A stretch of 64,000 bases of DNA from Lysinibacillus timonensis. Lineage in GTDB: Bacteria; Bacillota; Bacilli; Bacillales_A; Planococcaceae. This document shows, in pieces, positions 17,947-25,013 of the stretch. Under the pieces are notes generated by a model. That model worked only from the letters and a program-made list of their open reading frames with translations. It did not search any database and was not told the origin of the DNA. How positions within the stretch are numbered: position 1 is the stretch's first letter; each line of letters begins with the position of its first letter. The translations under genes and the position numbers were made by a program. The stretch spans positions 2,936,001 to 3,000,000 of the forward strand of contig NZ_LT985980.1 of assembly GCF_900291985.1 (NCBI RefSeq), given 5' to 3'.

Positions 17947-18012
17947 GATGCAGGTCATGCGGACGTTGCCACAGAGGCCAACAGGATGTTGGTCATATCA
18001 CTGTTGCCACAG
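17947..18012. repeat. Two 28-base direct repeats in the toxin D leader
   Basis: Units at 17947-17974 and 17985-18012 both follow GATG-NN-GGTCAT-N6-GTTGCCACAG. Unit 1 is identical to a block at 5657-5684 in copy A. The motif GCCAC-GTCCT-GTGGC at the left end of the transcript can form a hairpin. These leader blocks occur in copies A, C, D and G but not in the short-leader copies E and F. Confidence 0.6.
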
Positions 18013-18221
18013 GACGTGGCGTTAACAGCGATGAGTGGCGTTCTTAGTCCGCCCCCTTTTAACGGGAGTGGCCAACCACCCTTGTCTTACCGAATACATC
18101 CTCAAACTCTTCTTGAACCGTCTCCAAGTGAGATGTTTCTTCAAAAATTAAAAGGCCAAAGTATCATGAGGATGGGGCTACTTGGGTTACGCTTTTTTAT
18201 AGGAGGCACAAACTGCTAATT

Positions 18222-18519
18222 GCCTTAAAACCAATAGTTTTTGAGCATTTTGATGGTATCGTTGAAATTGACGAGACCTATTTCCTGTATTCTCAAAAAG
18301 GTCAACGGTGCATTACTGAACGAAAACCACGAAAACGAACGTGGTGGTAAGTCCAAGCATAGAGGTATAAGTCAAGAACAAGTCTGTATTCAGGTTGCCA
18401 GAGTCCGAACAAAGGCAACCGTATCAAAAATTGCTTGTATGGGGCGTATTGTGAAATCAAAAGTTGATACTTTAATTGGTTCTAAACTTTCTCAACGGGA
18501 CAGAGAAGAACAAATCTGA
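18222..18519 (+). pseudogene. IS1595-like transposase remnant
   Basis: Reads FDGIVEIDETYFLYSQKGQR, with the first Asp of the DDE triad in DETYF, then RKPRKR, a one-base frameshift, and RGGKSKHRGISQEQVCI, a typical IS1595-family pattern. It is truncated at both ends; the rest of the catalytic domain and the terminal inverted repeats are missing. A stop at 18517 closes it. Evidence of past IS activity between toxin modules D and E. Confidence 0.7.
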
Positions 18520-18540
18520 ATGGTAAAAGGATGAATAGTT

Positions 18541-19110
18541 ATGACGAATAACGTAAAACAGAGAAGAATAATTTTAGATTTAGCAGTTACTTTAGATGGT
18601 TTTATTGAAGGGGAAAATGGAGAAGTTGATTGGTGCATTATGGACCCTGATATGGGGTTTACTGATTTCTTAAATCGAATTGATACTATTTTATATGGTA
18701 GAAAAAGCTACGATTTATGGGGACAATATATTCCAAAAAATGAAGACCCTGATACCGAAAAGGAAATTTGGAAATTGGTTCATAGTAAAAAGAAATATGT
18801 TTTTTCCAGAACACAAAATGAGATTGATCATCAAGCAATATTTATAAATGATAATATTCTTGAAGAAGTAAATAAATTGAAGAAAAAGTCTGGTAAAGAC
18901 ATCTGGCTATATGGTGGAGCGAATCTCATTACAACTTTTATAAATTTGGGGCTTGTTGATGAATTCAGATTATCTATTCACCCTGTTGTTTTGGGAGAAG
19001 GAAAACCGTTGTTTATTGATTTAAAACAGAGGATAAATTTAAAACTGGTTAATACAAGAACATTTTCCTCTGGCGTTGTGCAAATAATTTATCATTGGAA
19101 TGGTAACTAA
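18541..19110 (+). CDS. Dihydrofolate reductase / RibD C-terminal-like reductase
   Basis: A 189-residue protein of the DHFR-like RibD C-terminal family of NADPH reductases. Seen: IILDLAVTLDGFIEGENGEVDW at the N-terminus, ILYGRKSYDLWGQY near residue 60, and DIWLYGGANLITTFINLGLVDEF near 120 (the nucleotide-binding glycines). LSIHPVVLGEGKPLF follows near 145. Such stand-alone proteins (YyjA/YwjB-like) have uncertain substrates; this need not be a folate enzyme. AAAGGATG lies a few bases before the ATG. It is an intact gene stranded among toxin modules and an IS remnant, perhaps carried there by transfer. Confidence 0.8.
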   Translation: MTNNVKQRRIILDLAVTLDGFIEGENGEVDWCIMDPDMGFTDFLNRIDTILYGRKSYDLWGQYIPKNEDPDTEKEIWKLVHSKKKYVFSRTQNEIDHQAIFINDNILEEVNKLKKKSGKDIWLYGGANLITTFINLGLVDEFRLSIHPVVLGEGKPLFIDLKQRINLKLVNTRTFSSGVVQIIYHWNGN

Positions 19111-19187
19111 AAAAATCGTTCACTCCAAAGATATATGAGGCAATTGATTTTCTTGTTAATACCCTATAATCCTTGTATAATAAAGGA

Positions 19188-19327
19188 AGAAACAGCGTAA
19201 TTTAAAAAAGACTACCTGATGTTCCCGCATCAAGTAGTCAATCATAATAGTCGGTCCCTTCAAAGGGGTTGGCTAACAGGATAGTAAAACCCATCTGAGC
19301 CACTAACTCAAGGATGGGTTATTTTTT
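19188..19327 (+). ncRNA. Antisense RNA antitoxin of type I module E
   Basis: Promoter TTGTTA (19153-19158), 17-base spacer, TATAAT (19176-19181); a second TATAAT at 19165-19170 is probably fortuitous. The RNA contains the conserved stem, the core ATAATAGTCGGTCCCT and the AACCCATC / GATGGGTT terminator with T6, ending in the toxin's last codons. Confidence 0.75.
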
Positions 19328-19402
19328 ATGGTTAAAAGACAGGATTAATAGTACTAATGTAGTGAAAGCGATTGCTAGCATTAGTGCTTCGAATACTGTC
19401 AT
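19319..19402 (-). CDS. Holin-like type I toxin, intact copy E
   Basis: A 27-residue peptide: MTVFEALM, hydrophobic LAIAFTTLVLLILS, then FNHKK. A very strong GGGGGTGG site lies five bases before the ATG. Upstream is a leader with GGGTGG-TTGG-CCACTCC pairing, and an extended -10 promoter TGCTATAAT (minus strand, near 19472). Differs from copy F by a single residue, which suggests a recent duplication. Confidence 0.8.
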   Translation of the reverse strand: MTVFEALMLAIAFTTLVLLILSFNHKK

Positions 19403-19940
19403 AATTACCACCCCCTTTCAAACGCGGGAGTGGCCAACCACCCTTGAGTTACCAGACTATTATAAAGTAATTATAGCACATACGTTCGCATCGATAAATC
19501 CTATCTAATCTAATCTAATCTAATCGTAAAACATAGGATTTTACAAATTACTCAATTTGAGGACACCAGTCAATTAAACTGAGTTTAATTCTCTAATTTC
19601 CGTGCTTTCCGTTCAAAATATCGATGCAGTCGATAATTACAATAGCTGTTCTTTCAATCTCAATCAACAAATCATTAAACTAATCAATATTAAAAATTAT
19701 TTCTAAATCGCCATCTGTAAACTGGTTAACAAGGTGTTTGCATTAATTGTTTCGAAAAACAAACAATGTATCAGAATTTGACCAATATTGTAAATTCTAT
19801 GATAAACAATGCTTCATATACTCTAACCGGACCTGACCACAACAATAAGTGGCTCTTTTATTCCTGCTTTCTCTTACTCCTGGGCATTTAGATGATAAAG
19901 AATAAGGTACTGGATCTAGTGTCACACTATTGGATGCAGC
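19403..19940. other. Toxin E leader and gene-free stretch with a pentanucleotide repeat
   Basis: 19403-19480 is the leader and promoter of toxin E. At 19504-19525 there are 4.4 copies of TCTAA in tandem, a simple-sequence repeat that could vary in number. From 19530 to 19940 no gene, hairpin or known element is recognised. Confidence 0.5.
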
Positions 19941-19975
19941 TTGTTAATAACATAAAATTCTTGTATAATAAAGGT

Positions 19976-20118
19976 AGAAATTACGTAAAAGTAAAAAAGA
20001 CTACCGGATGCACCAACATCAAGTAGTCAAATATAATAGTCGGTCCCCACAAAGGGATTGGCCAAGTAAGGTATAGTAACCCATCTAAGGCTGTTAACTC
20101 AAGGATGGGTTATTTTTT
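19976..20118 (+). ncRNA. Antisense RNA antitoxin of type I module F
   Basis: Promoter TTGTTA (19941-19946), 17-base spacer, TATAAT (19964-19969). Same architecture as module E: stem with arms CTACCGGATG / CATCAAGTAG, core ATAATAGTCGGTCCCC, terminator AACCCATC / GATGGGTT, T6. Confidence 0.75.
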
Positions 20119-20193
20119 ATGATTAAAAGACAGGATCAATAGTACTAATGTAGTAATAGCAATTGCTAGCATTAGTGCTTCAAATACTGTCAT
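20110..20193 (-). CDS. Holin-like type I toxin, intact copy F
   Basis: A 27-residue peptide with MTVFEALM, hydrophobic LAIAITTLVLLILS and FNHKK; it differs from copy E only by Ile for Phe at position 13. GGGGGTGAAG precedes the ATG. The short leader with the CCAACCACCCTTGAG block and the extended -10 TGCTATAAT (minus strand, about 20265) match copy E. Confidence 0.8.
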   Translation of the reverse strand: MTVFEALMLAIAITTLVLLILSFNHKK

Positions 20194-20396
20194 AGCTTCA
20201 CCCCCATTCCGTAGAGGAGTGAGCCAACCACCCTTGAGTTACCAAACTATTACAACTAAATTATAGCACGTATGTTCTTATTGGGAAACTATATATACTA
20301 CTACTAGTAAAATAGAGGAAATTAACATTTTCCAAATGTTTATACGGGTAGATTAACCTTATGTAAAAACAACTATTTATTATGTCCATAAAACCG

Positions 20397-20897
20397 TTAA
20401 TTAGCCTCGTATATAATGTTTAATATCCCAATTATCTCATCACCCGATAGTTCATATGCAGTACCGTCAATAATAGCACCACCATCTATAGTAGTAAAAA
20501 CTCCGGCGTTAGCAAGCGAAAGACCGCTACTTTCATCAAACGGAAAGCCTAATATGATCTCCTCTAAGCCATTATATTGCCCCAAGTCTACCGTAGTTGG
20601 TTTTAGTTTGCCTTGCACTGCTACATATGTATCTGTTTCACTTGTCCATTGTGGGTTTTCTACTGTAGTAGCAATTAACTCTTTGAATGTATAACCTTCA
20701 TCGTAAACATTTGAATTTTTAATTTCACGGATGTTCCCATCGAAAAGAGAAGTTACTTCGTTTACTTTTGAACTAGCCAAGTTAACCACTTCTTCTCCTT
20801 TATCTAATAAATCCTGTCCTTTTTCAAATGTTTCTTCTACAGAACAACCATAAAAAGTCGTTGTTAGAGTAGAGAATAGTAATATTCTTTTAAACAC
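20397..20897 (-). CDS. Putative lipoprotein of unknown function
   Basis: Start chosen as GTG at 20897, because GGAGG sits nine bases upstream; a longer ATG start at 20927 would put that site inside the gene. The N-terminus (MFKRILLFSTLTTTFYGCS) has a basic residue pair, a short apolar core and Cys18 preceded by Gly, an imperfect lipobox. After a short helix (ETFEKGQDLLDKGEEVVNLASSKV) follows a domain of ~110 residues with beta character (DTYVAVQGKLKPTTVDLGQYNGLEEIILGF). I do not recognise the family. It is a single gene between toxin module F and the GHKL operon, on the opposite strand to the latter. Confidence 0.6.
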   Translation of the reverse strand: MFKRILLFSTLTTTFYGCSVEETFEKGQDLLDKGEEVVNLASSKVNEVTSLFDGNIREIKNSNVYDEGYTFKELIATTVENPQWTSETDTYVAVQGKLKPTTVDLGQYNGLEEIILGFPFDESSGLSLANAGVFTTIDGGAIIDGTAYELSGDEIIGILNIIYEAN

Positions 20898-21119
20898 TAG
20901 GTGCATACCTCCAATTGTATACTTCATGAATACTGATAATTATAGTAAAAAATATACAAATATGTATATATCATATTTACGATAAGACACCTATATTAAT
21001 TAGTTTCGGCAATTATAAAACCCATCTGATGTTACTGCTAATCTAATCCACCACAAATTAAAAGAATCGTACTGCTGAAATTCCTATAATTTCTACCTAC
21101 ACTAACAATCTATCCCTAA

Positions 21120-21147
21120 TTACTCCCAGATCTAATTTTGTTATAAT
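21120..21147 (+). promoter_or_regulatory. Probable promoter of the GHKL ATPase operon
   Basis: TTACTC (21120-21125), 16-base spacer, TATAAT (21142-21147) with a TG two bases upstream of the -10 (extended -10). It lies about 43 bases before the chosen start. Confidence 0.55.
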
Positions 21148-21189
21148 ATTACAATAGTCATAGAACGATAGTTAGGAATGAGGACCAAC

Positions 21190-23121
21190 ATGCAATCATA
21201 TTGGAATTTCCCAGCTGCAGCTGGTGGGACAATTAATTCCATCAATAATGCGGGGATTGAGACATTTAAAGGGAATGAATTGGATTCGTTGACACGTGAG
21301 ATTTGTCAGAATTCACTTGATGCGATAAAGGATGAAACGAAACCGGTAGTGGTGGAGTTCAAAAGTTTCAAACTGCCAAGTAACCAATTCCCACAACGCG
21401 CGGAATTATTAGAAGCATTCATTAAATGCGAAACCACTTGGAGCGGCAAAAACCCAAAGTCAGAACAATTTGTTGAGCAAGCCAAATACATATTAGATGA
21501 AAATGAAATACCGTTCCTTCGAATCAGCGACTTCAATACAAAAGGATTAGAAGGGGCACAAACGGGTGAGCTAGGGACGCCTTGGAGTTCACTCGTGAGA
21601 GAAGCAGGTTCTTCAAACAAAGGTGACAGCTCAGGCGGAAGTTTCGGTATTGGGAAGTCAGCGCCTTTTGCAAATTCGAAGCTCCGAATTTTATTCTATT
21701 CATCACAAGATCAATCAAACTACCAATCTCATATTGGTGTAGCGAACATCATGTCATTCGAAAAGCTGCCTGGCCATATTACATTGGGCACGGGTTATTT
21801 CACGAACAATGAAAACTCAAATGCGATCCCAGGTCTAATCAATTTAGATTCGAGCTTCAATCGCCAAGAATCGGGTACAGACATTTTTGTATCAGCTTTC
21901 CAACCGAAAGATCAAAACTGGTTAGAAGCAGTCCGTAACTCAGTCATCTTCAACTTCTTCATCACAATTTGGCAAAACAAACTGGTCGTAAAAGTGGAAG
22001 ATGAAATCATTTCACACGAAAACATCGGATCCTTTATTGCACAGCTTGATGATACAAAAGAAGATTATCGCCATGTGAAGAACTACTTTAGACTTCTAAC
22101 TTCTGAAGATAGTATTCAAATACCCTATCCAGCGAAATCGTATAAGAAGATTGGTAGCTTTGAAGAGGGGGAAGCAACCCTTTATATCATGAAAGGGGAA
22201 GACCTCAATCGTCGAGTACTGATGACGCGTAAAGCGGGAATGCGGTTATTTGAACAAAATCGTATTAGTGGCAGTATTTCATTTACCGGCATTCTTATCA
22301 TCACTGGGAAGCACATGAACCAAGTGTTTAAGAAGATGGAAAACCCAGCACACACAGGTTGGGAGCCGAACCGTTTTGAAGAGGCACCAAAAGAAGCAGA
22401 CACTGCTTTCAAAGATTTACGCCGATTCGTTCGTGAAACCGTGCAACAACAATTCCAAGCTGAAACAACTGACAAGATGGATGCTTTTGGATTAAGCGAC
22501 TTTTTACCTGATACAACGACTGTTGAAGGAGAAGGCGATGATAAGAAGGAATCGCTCACGCTAAAAATCAAGTCCATCACACAAAAGAAAAAAGAAAAGC
22601 CGAAAAAGAAACTTAAGAAAAAACAACAAAAAGAAGACTTTGAAGATACGCTTGCTGAAGCTGGTATCACACCTGAGGGAGATCAAGTCGGTCACTCGGA
22701 TGACGAACGCGATGAAGGCCAAGGAAACCCTGGCGGTACGGGCAATACCCACGGTGAACAAGGGCCAGCTGATGAGGGTACTGGTGGAGCAAAAGAAGGA
22801 AAAGGCGAAAAAGAGAAAAATAAACCAATTGACGTGGATACACGTTACGTCTGCCTTCAGAAAAACGACGGTCTATACCGCGTAAACATCAAGCCTGACA
22901 AAAAGTTCGAAAAAGGCAAACTCGAATTTAAAGTATCCGGTGAACAAAGTGATTACATCCTACCAATCATTGATGTTCAGTCGCCGGACATCGAAGTAAC
23001 AAGCATTGATAAGAATGTTGTACGTTTTATCAATCTAACAGGAAAGAAACCAAAAAACATTCAAGTAAAAGTAGATTACGAGCAATACTGCGTAATGGAG
23101 GTGGACCTATATGAAATTTAA
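21190..23121 (+). CDS. GHKL (Hsp90/MutL/MORC-like) ATPase
   Basis: GHKL ATPases dimerise on ATP binding and act as clamps. All three Bergerat signatures are visible: N-box LTREICQNSLDAI with Glu37 and Asn41, G1 FLRISDFNTKGL with Asp114, and a glycine-rich lid GGSFGIGKSAPF near 149-160. A transducer-like region follows, then at about 460-560 a Lys-rich stretch and a Gly/Glu/Asp-rich linker of low complexity, and a C-terminal beta domain of ~90 residues. I chose ATG at 21190 (GAGGA five bases upstream) over ATG at 21178. The next gene overlaps its end by 11 bases. GHKL ATPases of MutL/MORC type are known in restriction-modification operons. This one is not MutL itself: it lacks the mismatch-repair linker and endonuclease motifs. 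Confidence 0.78.
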   Translation: MQSYWNFPAAAGGTINSINNAGIETFKGNELDSLTREICQNSLDAIKDETKPVVVEFKSFKLPSNQFPQRAELLEAFIKCETTWSGKNPKSEQFVEQAKYILDENEIPFLRISDFNTKGLEGAQTGELGTPWSSLVREAGSSNKGDSSGGSFGIGKSAPFANSKLRILFYSSQDQSNYQSHIGVANIMSFEKLPGHITLGTGYFTNNENSNAIPGLINLDSSFNRQESGTDIFVSAFQPKDQNWLEAVRNSVIFNFFITIWQNKLVVKVEDEIISHENIGSFIAQLDDTKEDYRHVKNYFRLLTSEDSIQIPYPAKSYKKIGSFEEGEATLYIMKGEDLNRRVLMTRKAGMRLFEQNRISGSISFTGILIITGKHMNQVFKKMENPAHTGWEPNRFEEAPKEADTAFKDLRRFVRETVQQQFQAETTDKMDAFGLSDFLPDTTTVEGEGDDKKESLTLKIKSITQKKKEKPKKKLKKKQQKEDFEDTLAEAGITPEGDQVGHSDDERDEGQGNPGGTGNTHGEQGPADEGTGGAKEGKGEKEKNKPIDVDTRYVCLQKNDGLYRVNIKPDKKFEKGKLEFKVSGEQSDYILPIIDVQSPDIEVTSIDKNVVRFINLTGKKPKNIQVKVDYEQYCVMEVDLYEI

Positions 23122-23959
23122 TAACTCCTTCCCATACCCAGTGCTCTCACCAGAAAACGATGATTATACTAGTGGCTCGAAGTTTGAAACAAGAGTAGAA
23201 GCACAAAAAACATTTGGCCAACTCTATATCAATCTATTTTGCAGCTTGCAAGACGACAAGATTGCTAACCTTATAAATGAAGGAAAAGCAAAATATGCGT
23301 TACATGTAGAGTGTCCACAAACAAGTTTCCGTAAAATCTATCAATCAGAGGAAGCGAAAATAGTAGCTGCAATTCAAGAGAACGACTTGCGCGGGAAAAT
23401 TGATGTGCATCCATTTATTTTGGCAAATGAAACAATTGAAGGATATACGAATCCAAACTTAAATGACTTTTATACGGATGCATCCATCACCTACGAGAAA
23501 GGAAATATTTTAGCTCTTGGTGAAGCGGTAGAGATTACCCTATTTGAAGAGGACCTAGAATCACAAAACTTACCATCAATTGTCACTGTTCGTCGTTCAG
23601 AGAGTGCGAAAGAATTGGTCGTGTCACTTAACTCGCCACAAATTATTATCGAGTTACCGAAGGCAATTTATGACCAATATGCAATCAACGCAGGTTCAAG
23701 ATTAAAAGAAACGATTCTTTCAGTCGTCTTTTTACCAAGTCTGATGGAAGTGTTTTATACATTAAAAGAAGACAGCGCGGACTACAGCGAATACAAATGG
23801 TACCAAGTGCTAGAGCAAATCTTCAAAAAGAACAACATTCCATTAACGCAAGTCATTGATGGAACAATCCCAGTTCTACGCTCAGCTCAGATGGTCCTAC
23901 AAAACCCATTAGAAAAAGCATTCAACGAAATCCAAAAACTAAACGAAGGGATGGAATAA
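23111..23959 (+). CDS. Unknown protein in the GHKL operon
   Basis: A 282-residue protein that I cannot assign. Seen: a beta-rich first half with FGQLYINLFCSLQDD, ALHVECPQTSFRKIY and VHPFILANETIEGY, and a central strand-rich part (VEITLFEEDL; SIVTVRRSESAKELVVSL). The helical end reads YKWYQVLEQIFKKNNIPL. There are no membrane segments and no recognisable catalytic motif. A GGAGGTGG site inside the previous gene and the 11-base overlap show tight translational coupling with the ATPase, so it is likely a partner subunit. Confidence 0.6.
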   Translation: MKFNNSFPYPVLSPENDDYTSGSKFETRVEAQKTFGQLYINLFCSLQDDKIANLINEGKAKYALHVECPQTSFRKIYQSEEAKIVAAIQENDLRGKIDVHPFILANETIEGYTNPNLNDFYTDASITYEKGNILALGEAVEITLFEEDLESQNLPSIVTVRRSESAKELVVSLNSPQIIIELPKAIYDQYAINAGSRLKETILSVVFLPSLMEVFYTLKEDSADYSEYKWYQVLEQIFKKNNIPLTQVIDGTIPVLRSAQMVLQNPLEKAFNEIQKLNEGME

Positions 23960-23962
23960 TCA

Positions 23963-24730
23963 ATGAAAATTAAATTTTTATCTGAAGATGCCTTACAAGA
24001 CCTTCGTGTGAACTTTGAAAGCTACAAAGAACACTACTATAAGCGGGATGATGCTTGGTTTGATGCTTATTTTAGTGAAGAAGGTAGATTAATAGAGTCA
24101 AAAATTGAATTTGAGAAACCAGTCTTTAATGATGACCCTAATTATATGGTAAGTGATTTTGAAAATGTGAAAGTCATATATGAAGCATTAAGACATTTAA
24201 CAGTATCACAGGCCACACAAGAAAAACTTTGGGCTGGATTGTCCCATGTCCAAATGAGAGACTTTGTATACTATCGTTTAGAAAATGAGTTGAATAAAAA
24301 GAACGATAAAAGAATCTTCTCAGCTATGTTTTATAAGTACAACGTTAAACGATCTATTTTTATTCACATCATAGCTCGACTATGGTGGGTTGGTTATATG
24401 ACATATGATGAAGAAAATACAGAGAATCCATATTGGCTAACAGAATTCTTCTGTTCTGCTGATTTCTCAGCACGTTCAACCGTATTTTTTTCAAGCAACT
24501 TCACTTCTAATAAAGCAGTTACAAAAGGAATATTAAAAGCCCTTATTACATTGCGTGATGAAGGTGTCCAAATTAAACGTGAGCATTTTATTGAATCAAC
24601 AAAATACCTCAACATTTCAGGTGGGGCTATGGTGCTTGATTTACTTAATGAGGATGAAGTGAAAGAGATTGTTGAGAAGAGGGTTAGGAAAGTTTTTGGA
24701 TTACAGGATAATTTAGTTATAAGCAAATAA
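23963..24730 (+). CDS. DUF6339-like protein
   Basis: A 255-residue soluble protein starting three bases after the previous stop. The centre reads LWAGLSHVQMRDFVYYRLEN followed by RSIFIHIIARLWWVGYMTYDEE and NPYWLTEFF. This spacing of LW-GL, R, LWW-GY-TYD and NPY-LTE is what I associate with DUF6339, a family of unknown function found near restriction genes. The C-terminal helical part (SGGAMVLDLLNEDEVKEIVEKR) completes it. No nuclease or ATPase motif seen. The operon ends at a strong terminator 30 bases on, making it a three-gene unit with the GHKL ATPase. Confidence 0.6.
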   Translation: MKIKFLSEDALQDLRVNFESYKEHYYKRDDAWFDAYFSEEGRLIESKIEFEKPVFNDDPNYMVSDFENVKVIYEALRHLTVSQATQEKLWAGLSHVQMRDFVYYRLENELNKKNDKRIFSAMFYKYNVKRSIFIHIIARLWWVGYMTYDEENTENPYWLTEFFCSADFSARSTVFFSSNFTSNKAVTKGILKALITLRDEGVQIKREHFIESTKYLNISGGAMVLDLLNEDEVKEIVEKRVRKVFGLQDNLVISK

Positions 24731-24760
24731 TGATATGAAATAAATATATTAGTCTAGTTT

Positions 24761-24804
24761 GACAAAAGGCATTGAGAATATGAGCACTCTCGATGCCTTT
24801 TGTC
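24761..24804 (+). terminator. Terminator closing the GHKL operon
   Basis: Arms GACAAAAGGCAT / ATGCCTTTTGTC with an inner GAGA/CTCTC pairing. The T-stretch is within the descending arm and the sequence works in both directions. It separates the GHKL operon from the helicase operon. Confidence 0.75.
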
Positions 24805-25013
24805 TACAAATTGAAATTTATTATAAGGATATAGGACTGTTTTATAAGATGTATTTTATTATTTTATAATTGTTAATAAGATACATATAATGTGGATTCA
24901 ATAGATACAAGGTTCAATTAGTCAGTCCATATTAAGACTAGGTATATTATAATGAATGAAAAGAACTGAAATATTAATGTGATATTTTCTTATATAAAGT
25001 AGGTGGAGAAATT

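Noticed and set aside
17947-18012. CRISPR array
   Set aside because: Only two units, not regularly spaced by unique spacers, no cas genes; they are toxin leader repeats.
17986-18219. 77-codon plus-strand frame between toxin D and the IS remnant
   Set aside because: Composed of the leader and promoter repeats of the minus-strand toxin; no ribosome site and no protein-like pattern.
18222-18519. An active insertion sequence
   Set aside because: Truncated on both sides, frameshifted, no terminal inverted repeats seen.
21306-22670. Several long minus-strand frames inside the GHKL ATPase gene
   Set aside because: Shadow frames caused by codon bias; the plus-strand protein has complete GHKL motifs.
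21190-23121. Calling the GHKL ATPase mutL
   Set aside because: Only the ATPase signatures match; the linker and C-terminal domain differ and no mutS is near.
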